DNA of 64,000 nt from Bacteriovoracaceae bacterium UBA3083 (GCA_002366565.1 DFBJ01000008.1:1-64000), one strand, 5' to 3'; shown: positions 1-8,909, numbered from the stretch's first letter. Notes: a model not told the origin generated them from the letters alone. Numbers and translations are program-made.

Positions 1-54
1 ATTTATAGCCACAGTTACGAGCTTCACTACTCCAGTGGTGCGTACAACGGATAG
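1..54 (+). CDS. Possible C-terminal tail of a gene entering from the left
   Basis: Frame 1 is open from the window edge to a TAG at 52-54, giving about 17 residues ending SSGAYNG. A strong hairpin follows within a few bases, as expected behind a gene end. The piece is too short to assign to a family, and frame 2 is also open across it, so the call rests only on position relative to the hairpin. Confidence 0.3.
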   Translation: MYSHSYELHYSSGAYNG

Positions 55-57
55 TAT

Positions 58-93
58 AAAAAAAGGCCTTCTACATATAGAAGGCCTTTAATT
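58..93. terminator. Rho-independent terminator, probably bidirectional
   Basis: A perfect 12-bp inverted repeat (62-73 with 78-89, loop CATA) has a GGCCTTCTA core. On the minus strand it is followed by a run of seven T (58-64 read in reverse), so it would end the secreted-protein operon whose last gene stops at 113. In the plus direction it is followed by only TTTA, so it is a weaker terminator for whatever enters from the left. Confidence 0.85.
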
Positions 94-112
94 GAATTAT
101 TAAAAAAGTAAG

Positions 113-2242
113 TTATATTGCACTTGAGCAGTCAGGATTTTCAGGGTCAAAGCTCGGAACAGGTGGATTCTCAGATGGCATACATGTAAAGTTTGAACAT
201 GTATTATGTACTTGCTGAGTTTCGCATCTTATAGCACAGGTAACTTTTCCATTGAGGTCTAATCCAGTTTTTCTAAGCTTACATACAGCCACAGGCTCTT
301 TTTTACAGAATTCATTTGTTATACAGCTCTGTCCAATTTCCTTACTACAGAGTACTCCATGACTTGGGGTATGCTCAGAGCAAGTATTTGAAGTTTCACT
401 ACAGCAAGATGTATTACACTGTAAGTCTGAACTACAACTCTCCCCAACAGGCTTTCCAGTATCACTGGATCCACTACTTGACTTAGGAATACAAGCGACA
501 CTTTTATCAGCAGTTGAAATTAATTGATCGTCATCTCTAACTACTTTATACATTTTTTGATAACTCTTTTTTACATAAGGATTATTCTTATCCAAAGGCC
601 AATAGAAATATAATGTCTTATTAAAACGATCGTCATAACTTGGAGTTAAGTGTTGTCCATTACTATAGTAGAACCATACATCTTTAATTTCACTTAAAGA
701 TAGATATAAGAAATCGATTGGAGCAACGGTTCCGTTCTCAAAAACAATAGTCTCTCTTTCTGCTAAAAATAGTGGCTCCGTATCTACCGATAAGTAATCC
801 CTTAAAATATTAAATAGTGGCTCTTTTCCTTCATACTGTTCAAATGTAGGACAGAAGTTAAGTCCTGTTCTACTATCTATAAAAGGTTTTAAGATCTTCC
901 CTAATGAATTACTTCCACTACTAACATCTGTATTAGCTATAAAGTCTGAGAAGAGGTTTAAAGATACTCTCAGTCCAAATCGGTCCTCAAGTTCATTTTC
1001 AATAAGTTGGTTAATATCTTCTTTTCCATCTTGGTCCTGATCTAAAAGAAGTGGGTCAAACCTCGACCAAACAGTAAAGACTTTCTCTCTATCTCCAAGT
1101 CTTGGATACAATTCACTATCTCTATTACCGTAAATATTGCGATCATGACAAACAGTAAAGTCGCTTTGATTAGGAGGAACTGATCTTGGACTCGATCTTC
1201 TATTGTAATAAAAATTCCCTTCGATTACATTCTGTAACTCTCCTCCAGATCCATCGTCTATTCCAGAAAATAGTAAGCAGTAGTATTTGTTAATTTCATC
1301 GATTCGAATAGCTGACACATCTCTTGAGTACTGACTGATACGTTCTTGAAAAGCACTTGAGACTGCTCCTGTTGTTGACTCAATTTTAAATACGTAAGTC
1401 TTTCTTCTTTCTAAAGAGCCTAAACTTACTATAAAGCCATTTCCACCTGTGAATTCAAGGGGTAATTTAGCGTTATAATTTCCATCCCATGCATTTATGT
1501 AACAGGTTGGATCAATGTGACGTGCAGATGTTTCATTATGACACCACGTCTCAAAATTACCTAAATTTGGATTTAATAAATCACGATCACTCATTGTTAC
1601 TGAACCATAGAGAGTAGGTACTTCTACGTCTCTAGATTCACAGAACTTCAAACAGTTTCCAGTTCCTACACTTTTTCTATTTTCACATATGCACTGGTTT
1701 TCATTTACAATTAAATTGTCTCGATCATATGTGTTATCATCACGATTTCCTTCATAAAGTAGAAAGTCTATTGAAAATTTCTCTGACTGTATCTCGTTAT
1801 ATCCCCAAATATGAGAAGCTTCATGCAGTAATCTCTTTTGAACTTCAAAAGACGCAGCTTGAATATCTCGATCAAGCGTTCCTGCAAAAGACATATAAAA
1901 AGCTTTATATATCTTTACGATTGGTGGACTTACAATATAGTCCATCGCAAGTAACCTATCACCTCTGTATCCTGATTCGTTTGGAAGCTTTCTTAAATTT
2001 CTATATTGAAGAGCTGTTTCTAAGATCTCTCTTCTTTCAGGGTGATCTACAAGTTCAGGATAGTCAGAATTTCTGACGATCTCAACAATCTCACTAGATG
2101 CTCTCTTTAGGATTTTAATTGATTGCTTAAAAGCAAATCCGCCATTTCCCGCATCATCACCAAATTTTGCGGCAACTCTATCCATTGTCCCGAACATTAA
2201 TGTTAATAAAATAAAGAAAATCCTTTTCTTGTTACTACTCAT
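113..2242 (-). CDS. Secreted Cys-rich protein with an HExxH motif (putative zinc metalloprotease)
   Basis: The protein has 709 residues from the chosen start. The N-terminus (KKRIFFILLTLMFG...VAA) is a signal peptide with likely cleavage near residue 25, so it is exported. HEASH at about 140-144, followed by acidic residues (YNEIQSE), fits a zincin-type zinc site; the rest matches no family I recognise. The last 110 residues hold many closely spaced cysteines (SCSSDLQC, CNTSCC, SCITNEFC), suggesting a disulfide-rich binding module. I prefer the ATG at 2242 over the one 12 bases upstream because GGAG lies seven bases before it; it then overlaps the upstream regulator gene by 8 bases. Co-transcription with a TIGR02147 regulator suggests that regulator controls it. 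Protease activity is inference. Confidence 0.75.
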   Translation of the reverse strand: MSSNKKRIFFILLTLMFGTMDRVAAKFGDDAGNGGFAFKQSIKILKRASSEIVEIVRNSDYPELVDHPERREILETALQYRNLRKLPNESGYRGDRLLAMDYIVSPPIVKIYKAFYMSFAGTLDRDIQAASFEVQKRLLHEASHIWGYNEIQSEKFSIDFLLYEGNRDDNTYDRDNLIVNENQCICENRKSVGTGNCLKFCESRDVEVPTLYGSVTMSDRDLLNPNLGNFETWCHNETSARHIDPTCYINAWDGNYNAKLPLEFTGGNGFIVSLGSLERRKTYVFKIESTTGAVSSAFQERISQYSRDVSAIRIDEINKYYCLLFSGIDDGSGGELQNVIEGNFYYNRRSSPRSVPPNQSDFTVCHDRNIYGNRDSELYPRLGDREKVFTVWSRFDPLLLDQDQDGKEDINQLIENELEDRFGLRVSLNLFSDFIANTDVSSGSNSLGKILKPFIDSRTGLNFCPTFEQYEGKEPLFNILRDYLSVDTEPLFLAERETIVFENGTVAPIDFLYLSLSEIKDVWFYYSNGQHLTPSYDDRFNKTLYFYWPLDKNNPYVKKSYQKMYKVVRDDDQLISTADKSVACIPKSSSGSSDTGKPVGESCSSDLQCNTSCCSETSNTCSEHTPSHGVLCSKEIGQSCITNEFCKKEPVAVCKLRKTGLDLNGKVTCAIRCETQQVHNTCSNFTCMPSENPPVPSFDPENPDCSSAI

Positions 2243-3029
2243 TTCTATCTCCATTTATAGAATCACTCAGAGGAATTAAATGTACTCCTAAATTATAAAC
2301 TCTTGTTTTCTTACCATTCTCTAATAAGTCGGCCATCTTAAGCCTAAATTTTTTAATTTCTTCTTTTGCCTGGGCGATATTTTCTTCATTTACGCCCATC
2401 GTGATTGAAGTAATATCCCTTTCTAAAACGTCGTCTTCTTCAAGAGAGACTATTGCTTTTTCTAGTATTTGTTTTTGAAATTTTTTTAATCCAGCAGAAG
2501 CTATATCCGTTGTTGTTGAGAGGTGTGTACTTGTCCTATAAAGATTTCCACTCTTATCACGATCTAAAATCTCTAATCTAAGAAGCCTCTCAATAGTGAG
2601 TTTTACTTGAAGCTCCGTGATGTTAAGAGCTTTTGCAATCCACTTAGAGTCTTCCCTAAATCCATCTACGTACAAAAGCTGAGTCAATCCATAATTATGC
2701 CACTCACTCATTGCATTAAAAAAATCTACTGAGAGATCTCTTGTTTTTCTTAACTTAGAACTTTCAGTCTCTGCTTTTTTCTTGTTAGAGAATAACTTTA
2801 TGAGATGTTCCCTATCCTCTGGCCCAAAACTAAGGGCGTCAGCAATTCTAAGTGCAAGCTTAAATGTAAGACTTCTTTTTCCAGATAAAACTCTTGAGAG
2901 AACAGAAGGGCTTACTCCAACTCGATTTGAGAAAGACCTAAGGGAGTAGCTAGGATTCGCTTGTATCCTCTCTGCCAATAAATTTTCAAGCCAAATTCTT
3001 CTTGGGTTATATTCTTCTATATTTTCCAT
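2235..3029 (-). CDS. TIGR02147-family transcriptional regulator (DUF4423)
   Basis: A 264-residue cytoplasmic protein. Residues 28-66 form a Cro/XRE-like helix-turn-helix (YSLRSFSNRVGVSPSVLSRV and the following helix). The remaining 190 residues match the C-terminal part of the TIGR02147 family, with a second winged-helix-like stretch (WIAKALNITELQVKLTIERL) and a helical tail. This family is abundant in Bdellovibrionota and Fibrobacter and often sits beside secreted-protein genes, as here. The downstream gene overlaps its 3' end by 8 bases, so the two are translationally coupled. A perfect palindrome about 45 bases upstream of the start is a candidate autoregulatory operator. The ligand and targets are unknown. 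Confidence 0.85.
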   Translation of the reverse strand: MENIEEYNPRRIWLENLLAERIQANPSYSLRSFSNRVGVSPSVLSRVLSGKRSLTFKLALRIADALSFGPEDREHLIKLFSNKKKAETESSKLRKTRDLSVDFFNAMSEWHNYGLTQLLYVDGFREDSKWIAKALNITELQVKLTIERLLRLEILDRDKSGNLYRTSTHLSTTTDIASAGLKKFQKQILEKAIVSLEEDDVLERDITSITMGVNEENIAQAKEEIKKFRLKMADLLENGKKTRVYNLGVHLIPLSDSINGDRNE

Positions 3030-3072
3030 TGAATATATTAAATCTCTAAGCAGAGTTCACGTAAAGAGTTTT

Positions 3073-3089
3073 GGCAACAAAGTGTTGCC
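3073..3089. promoter_or_regulatory. Palindrome GGCAACA-AAG-TGTTGCC, candidate operator
   Basis: A perfect 7-bp inverted repeat with a 3-bp spacer lies in the 185-bp divergent gap between the TIGR02147 regulator and epmC. A further half-site, TGCAACA, follows at about 3094-3100. There is no T-tract, so it is not a terminator. Its position 44 bases upstream of the regulator start suits autoregulation (inference). The rest of the gap is AT-rich with no further clear element. Confidence 0.55.
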
Positions 3090-3214
3090 GAAATGCAACA
3101 ACACATAAACCTCTGGAATAATGGAGATTGTCTTAATTTAAAAACTATATATTATATCAAATACACGGAAGAAATAGACAGTACCTATGAAGGTATCATA
3201 TATAAATTTACATA

Positions 3215-3706
3215 ATGAAATATCAAATTAAAGACCTACAATCACTTTTCCATCAAGTTTTTCAAGATGAGTATAATATAACTCTTGAATTTGGTGCTGA
3301 TGAACCTTTCTACTATGCGGCTAAAAATAAATCGGAGAGAAATATACTCTACTGTAGAGAAGATTTCTTTGCTTCGGCCCTACATGAGATAGCTCACTGG
3401 AGCCTTGCAGGAGTTGAGCGCAGAAAGAAAGATGACTATGGTTTCTGGTACTCTCCTGATGGTAGAGATATTGAAAAACAACGAGAGTTTGAAAGAGTTG
3501 AAATAAAGCCTCAGGCAATTGAGAAAGCTTTTAGTGAAGCATGCAATTATCCATTTAAAGCGAGCGTAGACAATCTATCTTTGGAAAACTATGACCCAAG
3601 CTCCTTTATTAGTAATATCAATAAACAATTTAATCTATATAAAGAAACTAGATTTCCTCTCAGAGCACAGCGTTTTATCAATGCCTTAGAGCAGTTCTAT
3701 AGCTAA
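3215..3706 (+). CDS. epmC: Elongation factor P hydroxylase, EpmC-like
   Basis: A 163-residue protein matching Escherichia coli EpmC (YfcM) along most of its length. EpmC hydroxylates the beta-lysyl-lysine of elongation factor P after EpmA and EpmB have acted. Visible matches are DEPFYY near 29-34, the metal motif ASALHEIAHW with H57, E58 and H61, the stretch YGFWYSPDGRD (75-85), VEIKPQA (95-101), and the C-terminal AQRFINALEQFY. It lacks about 20 residues found at the E. coli C-terminus. No Shine-Dalgarno is obvious in the AT-rich leader. The unknown gene at 3743 follows 36 bases later. epmA, epmB and efp are not in this window. Confidence 0.88.
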   Translation: MKYQIKDLQSLFHQVFQDEYNITLEFGADEPFYYAAKNKSERNILYCREDFFASALHEIAHWSLAGVERRKKDDYGFWYSPDGRDIEKQREFERVEIKPQAIEKAFSEACNYPFKASVDNLSLENYDPSSFISNINKQFNLYKETRFPLRAQRFINALEQFYS

Positions 3707-3742
3707 TTAGATTTATTCTAACTTTTAGCTTAGACTAGCTTT

Positions 3743-4099
3743 ATGAAAAAAAGAAACTTTGAACTCCTATATTATTTTATGAATGAAAACGTTATCCTGA
3801 CAGAAATCAAGAGAACTGACCTTGCAGATGAAACAGATAAGTCAAAGATTTATTCATGGATAAAAATTAATCCCCACACTCAAGAAGCTGAGTCTTTAAC
3901 GTTTAAGTCTATGCAAGTAGATAATGTGAATGGGAATGAGATAAATGTCAGAACATTTACTGATGGAGAACTTAGATTTGATCCTCATTTTGCAAAGTTC
4001 CAGCATAAGGGAGAGGGGTACATCGTAATGAATTGTGATGTAGCTGATGTACCCGCACCATTCTTAGACAAGATTGAATCTTTTATTGAAACTCACTAG
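3743..4099 (+). CDS. Conserved-looking small protein of unknown function
   Basis: 118 residues, acidic, with no signal peptide or membrane segment, so probably cytoplasmic. It has an alternating strand pattern (IYSWIKINPHTQEAESLTFK, then NEINVRTFTDGELRFD) that suggests a small beta-rich fold. I do not recognise the family. It starts 36 bases after epmC on the same strand and probably shares its transcript. Its last 4 bases overlap the convergent GNAT-nitrilase gene. Codon pattern looks normal for the neighbourhood. Confidence 0.7.
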   Translation: MKKRNFELLYYFMNENVILTEIKRTDLADETDKSKIYSWIKINPHTQEAESLTFKSMQVDNVNGNEINVRTFTDGELRFDPHFAKFQHKGEGYIVMNCDVADVPAPFLDKIESFIETH

Positions 4100-5631
4100 T
4101 CTTTATTATGCCAAACGACAGAATACAGATCATGTCTTCTGTCTTTTAAGTTCCTTACTGCTCCAGACTGTCTTGCCTCCCTAAGAATATCAAGTCTTAG
4201 ATCTGCGATGGCAACCATCTCAACATTAGGAGTTGTATCTGCAGCGACTCCATCTTTAGCAAATGGAAAATCGCAAGGAGTGAGTATACAACTTTGAGCA
4301 TATTGAATATCAACGTTATGAACACGTGGTAAGTTCCCCACATTTCCTGCCATGGCAACATACATTTGATTTTCAATGGCCCTAGCTTGGCAACAATACT
4401 TCACTCTACAGTAGGCCTGTCTATTATCTGTTAAAAATGGAACAAAGAGAATATTCACACCTTGATTGGCGAGGTGTCTAGATAGTTCAGGGAATTCAGA
4501 ATCGTAACAAATTAGAACGCCTATTGGTCCACAGTCAGTATCAATAACCTTAACTTCTTCCCCACCTTCAATATTCCACCAATACTTCTCATCTGGAGTA
4601 GGATGAATTTTTGCTTGTTCATGAACCTGTCCATCTCTTAGGCAGACATAGCTAATATTTCTAACTTTATCTTCAACTTTTGTAGGATGAGAACCTGCAA
4701 TTATATTTACATTATACTTTACAGCTAATCGTCTAAAGAGCTCCTTCACCTGCTCAGTATAACTAGTCATATGCTCAATCGCCACATTTGCTGCAATCTC
4801 TTCATTTTTAATTGAAAGAAGCTGCATGGTAAATAGCTCAGGAAAGAGTACAAAGTCAGCTCTATAGTCTGCAGTAACATCAACATAATATTCGACTAAG
4901 TTTTCAAATTCTTCAAAACTCTTAATCCCTCTCTGCTGATATTGAACGCAAACGACTCTTACAACATTTTGAGCGATAGGATCTTTTTCATTCTTAGGGA
5001 CCTCTTGAAACTCAGGATTCTTCCACATTAAATGAATACCATAACCCAAAGAAGCATCGTCGGATGGTAAGTAATCTTTAAGCACACCAATAACTTCAAA
5101 ACCGTTTCGAAGCTGAAAGCCAAGTGAGGAGTCTCTTATCTCTTTATTTTTAACTTTCTCTACATAATCCTCTATTGACGAGACTTGCTTTCTCTTCTTT
5201 TTAAAATTAGGGGCCCTTCCAGCAAAAACAATACCTTTAAGTCTATAGAACTTAACTAAACGCTTACGAGCATTATAAAAACGTTGACCAATCCTATGCC
5301 CTCTAATATCTGGATCTACACAGATTTCATATCCATATAGAAAATCTCCATTCTCATCATGAGTTGATCCGTAACCACCACCTGTTATACTCTTCCACGT
5401 ATGAGGGGCAAGTACAGTTTTTTCACTTAGTAAAATACTTGAGCAATATCCGACAATAGTGTCATTCATAGTTGCAACAAAATGCCCTTCAGGAAAATTG
5501 GTAATTTGTCCTCTAATGACATCTTTTGAGTAGTCCTCAAGATCTTTATAGGCCTTTTTAATGAGGGACATAATCCCCATAATATCTTTAACTTCGGCCT
5601 GACGAATCTCTAATTTCATATCATTTTTCAT
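4096..5631 (-). CDS. GNAT acetyltransferase-carbon-nitrogen hydrolase (nitrilase) fusion
   Basis: 511 residues in two parts. Residues 6-205 are a GNAT domain with the acetyl-CoA loop RGHRIGQRF (110-118). Residues 223-505 are a nitrilase-superfamily domain with the full catalytic triad: E265 in LFPELF, K341 in KIHPTPDE and C375 in LICYDSEFPE. The same domain order is known in bacterial amidohydrolases such as Bacillus YhcX; the substrate is not established. The start is supported by AAGGA just upstream, better than the ATG four codons later. It is monocistronic, divergent from the START-domain gene. Cytoplasmic enzyme, probably housekeeping and unrelated to the glycan locus. Confidence 0.9.
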   Translation of the reverse strand: MKNDMKLEIRQAEVKDIMGIMSLIKKAYKDLEDYSKDVIRGQITNFPEGHFVATMNDTIVGYCSSILLSEKTVLAPHTWKSITGGGYGSTHDENGDFLYGYEICVDPDIRGHRIGQRFYNARKRLVKFYRLKGIVFAGRAPNFKKKRKQVSSIEDYVEKVKNKEIRDSSLGFQLRNGFEVIGVLKDYLPSDDASLGYGIHLMWKNPEFQEVPKNEKDPIAQNVVRVVCVQYQQRGIKSFEEFENLVEYYVDVTADYRADFVLFPELFTMQLLSIKNEEIAANVAIEHMTSYTEQVKELFRRLAVKYNVNIIAGSHPTKVEDKVRNISYVCLRDGQVHEQAKIHPTPDEKYWWNIEGGEEVKVIDTDCGPIGVLICYDSEFPELSRHLANQGVNILFVPFLTDNRQAYCRVKYCCQARAIENQMYVAMAGNVGNLPRVHNVDIQYAQSCILTPCDFPFAKDGVAADTTPNVEMVAIADLRLDILREARQSGAVRNLKDRRHDLYSVVWHNKD

Positions 5632-5704
5632 AAATTCCTTGGAAAAAATCCATTTTCTACTAAACTATGACAAATTTTAGCATGTTTTATTTTATAAAAT
5701 CGAT

Positions 5705-6304
5705 ATGAAAAACATCATATTAGTATTTTCTTTATTTATATCTCTTTCAAACTACGCTTCTATTAAGTGGGAAAAGATACATACAGAAAACAATATAGAT
5801 ATTTATTCAAGAAGCTCAAAGAGCGGAGTCCTCCCTTTTAGAGCGACAGGTAAAATCTCTGCACCAATCCAAACTGTGCTTAATACCCTTATGGACCTAC
5901 AAAATAAGAACAAATGGTCCCCTAAGTTAAAACAAATTAAAATTCATGAAGTTATTAATAATCAAGAAATGATTATATCTGAATATTATAAGACACCCTG
6001 GCCAGCCACAGATAGAGAGTTTCTCTTAAAAGGGAAAATGGAAAAAATTAGTAATAACAAATATATTATTAAGGCCCACTCTATCAATAATGCTAAGTAT
6101 GCATCTAAATCCCATATACAATCAGAAGTTGAATACCTAGATGTTACATTAGAAGACCTCGGAAATAATACGACTTCAATTGACTTCAAATTTCATGGTG
6201 ACTTCAAGGGCTGGATGCCTATATGGCTAACAAACCTGATTCAAAAGAAATGGCCTTTACGCTTTATCCAATCACTAAATCAATATATCGTAAGTCAAAA
6301 CTAG
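5705..6304 (+). CDS. Exported START-domain lipid-binding-like protein
   Basis: 199 residues. The N-terminus MKNIILVFSLFISLSNYA is a signal peptide, so the mature protein is periplasmic. The rest resembles bacterial START/SRPBCC proteins: GKISAPIQTVLNTLMDL near 49-65, then WPATDREFLLKGKM and the closing helix WPLRFIQSLNQYI. START domains form a cavity for lipids or other hydrophobic ligands; the ligand is unknown. It is divergent from the GNAT-nitrilase gene with a 73-bp gap, and 147 bases separate it from the first glycan gene, so it is probably a single-gene unit. Confidence 0.82.
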   Translation: MKNIILVFSLFISLSNYASIKWEKIHTENNIDIYSRSSKSGVLPFRATGKISAPIQTVLNTLMDLQNKNKWSPKLKQIKIHEVINNQEMIISEYYKTPWPATDREFLLKGKMEKISNNKYIIKAHSINNAKYASKSHIQSEVEYLDVTLEDLGNNTTSIDFKFHGDFKGWMPIWLTNLIQKKWPLRFIQSLNQYIVSQN

Positions 6305-6451
6305 ACTTTCAAAAAACATCAATTCGACAAGCTTAGTAATCACTATTCACAGATTTATACGCTAACAAGCTTACTTTTCAAGATAAACAATACTACAATA
6401 CCTAAAGTAAGACAGTATACTCCACGAAATTAAACTAAGAAGTAGATAATC

Positions 6452-7000
6452 ATGAAAACACATATGATTGATGAGTTAAAAGTAATTACCCCTGATAAAT
6501 TTGTTGATCACCGAGGTATTTATATTGAGACTTTCAACGATAAACAATTTCAAGAAATCTCAGATATAAAGTTCATTCAAGATGATTTTTCTAAATCAAC
6601 AAAAGGAGTCTTTAGAGGACTTCATGGAGATATGAGAACATGGAAACTTGTAAGTTGCTCCCATGGAAAAATCAAACTACTTATTTTAAATTGTAACCTC
6701 AAATCTCCCTACTTTGGAAAATCCTATAAATTTGAATTATCGCCAGAAGATTACTTTCAAGTACTAATTCCTCCAATGTACGCAAATGGACATGAGATCC
6801 TTACAGGAGAGGGAATATTTAACTATAAACAATCTACTTACTATGGAGATAATAAACAATTCTCTATCAATATCAGCTCTCCAGTCCTAGGAAAACTCTC
6901 CAATGATCAAAGTAAACTGATCCTATCAGAGAGGGACCTAGGCTCTGAAAAAGTTGAGAATATTGAAGAATTAAAAAAGTATATAGAAGGTCAGCTATAA
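6452..7000 (+). CDS. RmlC-like dTDP-sugar 3,5-epimerase family protein
   Basis: 182 residues with the RmlC cupin signature: DHRGIYIETFND (19-30), IQDDFSKSTKGVFRGLHGD (42-60) with the catalytic-type His58, and the later IPPMYANGHEIL. Family members epimerise 4-keto nucleotide sugars at C3 and C5. The usual RGLHxQ is RGLHGD here and the surface is divergent, so an epimerase for another sugar nucleotide, or a non-classical isomerase, is possible. No rmlA, rmlB or rmlD lies in the window, so the L-rhamnose pathway is not demonstrated. It begins the left arm of the glycan locus; a 142-bp gap separates it from the kinase gene. Confidence 0.82.
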   Translation: MKTHMIDELKVITPDKFVDHRGIYIETFNDKQFQEISDIKFIQDDFSKSTKGVFRGLHGDMRTWKLVSCSHGKIKLLILNCNLKSPYFGKSYKFELSPEDYFQVLIPPMYANGHEILTGEGIFNYKQSTYYGDNKQFSINISSPVLGKLSNDQSKLILSERDLGSEKVENIEELKKYIEGQL

Positions 7001-7100
7001 ATAAATAATCTCACATTAAATACTTATGAATCTCTTTTGACACAACTAGAACCGCTATCTATGATTATCTAACTTAAACTATATAATTCACATTGGTGAC

Positions 7101-7119
7101 GAGTATCTAACAGATACTC
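7101..7119. promoter_or_regulatory. Inverted repeat GAGTATCT-AAC-AGATACTC before the heptose-kinase-like gene
   Basis: A perfect 8-bp stem with a 3-base spacer ends 23 bases upstream of the ATG at 7143. No T-run follows, so it is not a classical terminator. It could be an operator or a 5'-leader hairpin. The following leader has no clear Shine-Dalgarno sequence, so the hairpin may influence translation (inference). Confidence 0.45.
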
Positions 7120-7142
7120 CTCCCTTCAAAAAGAAACTGGCC

Positions 7143-8420
7143 ATGACCATAAATAATGAGCACATCTATTATAGTCATCAAGAACTTAACACACGAAGTT
7201 ATCCTCAGTTTATTATAAATAAAGAAAACATTTTAATAAAAGTAATATTTGATCAATCTAATGAATTTGATACAACAGAGTTAACACCTAGAGATGTTCT
7301 TATTCAAAGTTTGAAATACTCTCCAAAAGTAATTCCTGTAATAGATGAGAATAAAAAAGTTCTTACATGCATCACTAATAACCTAACTCAAAAACTCGAT
7401 AAAAACTTTTATATTATAGCCAAAACTCCAGCAAAAATCAGCTTTGCAGGAGGAGGCTCAGATTTCACAGACTATTTAATTGATGGAAACGAAGGGCTAG
7501 TATTAAACTGTGCGATTAATATTTTTTCAACTTGTACAATAAAAACTCTCAAAAAAAATGAACTAATTATTAGTACTGGAAAAAAATCAAAAACTATCTC
7601 CATTGATGATCTTCCAGAATCCTCTTTAGAAGATAAAGACTTTGGATTAATTTTATCTGTTTTAAAATTAATTTCTCCAAACTACGGCATTAATATTTCA
7701 ATCGCTACAGACTTCCCAGAGGGGTCAGGACTTGGAGGTTCTTCCGCCGTTACAATATCTATACTTACAGCTCTTAATGAACTTCAAGAAAAGAAATGGT
7801 CCAGAGAAGAGATTGCATACTTAGCTTTTCTTTCAGAAAGGATTATATTTAATATTACAGGGGGCTGGCAGGACCAATACACCTCATCCATAGGTGGATT
7901 AAATGAAATTCATATGTCAAAAGAGGGTCATCACCTAAAGACTGTAACAAATTCTAAATCTATCCTCGATAGACTCCAAGACCACCTAATCATTACAAAC
8001 ACAGGAATCTCACGTAACTCAGGAGAAATTCTCAGAGATCAGAGAAAATCAATTTCAAATAATAAATTACTTTTAGAATCTCTAAATAAATCAAAAGAGC
8101 TAGTTCCTAAGATGGTTCAAAATATACTAAACTCAAGATTTGATAAATTTTCTGATAACTTAAAAGTTAGTGGAGAATTAAAAAAGAACATATCTAGTGG
8201 CAATTCATCTGAGAGAATAAAAGACGTTTACAACTATGCTATTCAATCAGGGGTTAAATCTGGAAGACTTCTAGGAGCAGGATCTGGAGGACATTTTTTA
8301 TTTTACGTTGATCCAATAGATAAAAAGGAGATTCTTAACAAGCTCAATAAAAAGGGCTACAAATCTCTGCAAGTAAAAATCAATACAACAGGAACATCAG
8401 CTAAAAAAGTAATAGTATAA
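7143..8420 (+). CDS. GHMP sugar kinase, HddA-like, with an extra N-terminal CBS-like segment
   Basis: 425 residues. Residues 92-425 are a GHMP kinase: substrate segment AKISFAGGGSDFTDY (97-111), ATP loop PEGSGLGGSSA (192-202) and C-terminal motif LLGAGSGGHFLFY. The closest named relatives are D-glycero-alpha-D-manno-heptose 7-phosphate kinases (HddA); fucokinase-type sugar kinases are the alternative. The first 90 residues are extra, and RDVLIQSLKYSPKVIPVIDENKKV looks like half of a CBS domain, a possible regulatory module. The HddC-like nucleotidyltransferase at 26798 would perform the next activation step. No GmhA isomerase is seen here. Confidence 0.82.
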   Translation: MTINNEHIYYSHQELNTRSYPQFIINKENILIKVIFDQSNEFDTTELTPRDVLIQSLKYSPKVIPVIDENKKVLTCITNNLTQKLDKNFYIIAKTPAKISFAGGGSDFTDYLIDGNEGLVLNCAINIFSTCTIKTLKKNELIISTGKKSKTISIDDLPESSLEDKDFGLILSVLKLISPNYGINISIATDFPEGSGLGGSSAVTISILTALNELQEKKWSREEIAYLAFLSERIIFNITGGWQDQYTSSIGGLNEIHMSKEGHHLKTVTNSKSILDRLQDHLIITNTGISRNSGEILRDQRKSISNNKLLLESLNKSKELVPKMVQNILNSRFDKFSDNLKVSGELKKNISSGNSSERIKDVYNYAIQSGVKSGRLLGAGSGGHFLFYVDPIDKKEILNKLNKKGYKSLQVKINTTGTSAKKVIV

Positions 8421-8459
8421 TTTACAACCAGATGTTTTGAATGGATAGGAAACCTTTAG

Positions 8460-8909
8460 ATGAAAAAAATATCAGATGAAGTATATTACTTAGATGAGAA
8501 TCAATTCTCTGTTTCAAGAGAAGATATTACGAAGCTTAAGGAAATTGCTCTTAGTAATAAATCAGGAAAAGCGAGGCTTTGTACTCATTCAACAACAGAA
8601 GACACTATTCATGAAATGTTTATCGTGCATACAAGAGATACCTTAGTAAAACCACACAAACACACTAATAAGGTAGAGTCCTTTCATATTTTAGAAGGAA
8701 CTATATTATTAACTATATATTCTGATTTAGGAGAGATTCAGAAACAAGTTGAACTAAGCTCTATAGATTCTACAGGTACACTATATTATAAAATTGAAAA
8801 AAATACTTTTCATACAATAGAAATATTCAGTGATGTTGCAGTCTTTAAAGAAACGACACAAGGCCCTTTTCAAAATAGTAATTCAATCTTTGCTACTTGG
8901 AATTCTTAA
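8460..8909 (+). CDS. WbuC-family cupin metalloprotein
   Basis: 149 residues. The family pattern is clear: GKARLCTHSTTEDTIHEMFI (36-55), then PHKHTNKVESFHILEG with metal ligands H66, H68 and the Glu/His that follow. WbuC-type cupins occur in O-antigen and other polysaccharide loci; their reaction is not established. It follows the GHMP kinase by 39 bases and probably shares its transcript. Its 3' end overlaps the convergent membrane glycosyltransferase gene by 17 bases, inside a palindrome. Confidence 0.85.
   Translation: MKKISDEVYYLDENQFSVSREDITKLKEIALSNKSGKARLCTHSTTEDTIHEMFIVHTRDTLVKPHKHTNKVESFHILEGTILLTIYSDLGEIQKQVELSSIDSTGTLYYKIEKNTFHTIEIFSDVAVFKETTQGPFQNSNSIFATWNS

Noticed and set aside
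3186..3230. Short leader frame (MKVSYINLHNEISN) overlapping the epmC start
   Set aside because: Fourteen codons with no family or attenuator structure; more likely chance in AT-rich sequence.
6305..6451. Repeated ACAAGCTTA words before the RmlC-like gene
   Set aside because: Only two short copies, no symmetry or promoter-like spacing.
6452..7000. Complete dTDP-L-rhamnose pathway
   Set aside because: Only an RmlC-like protein is present; rmlA, rmlB and rmlD are not in the window.
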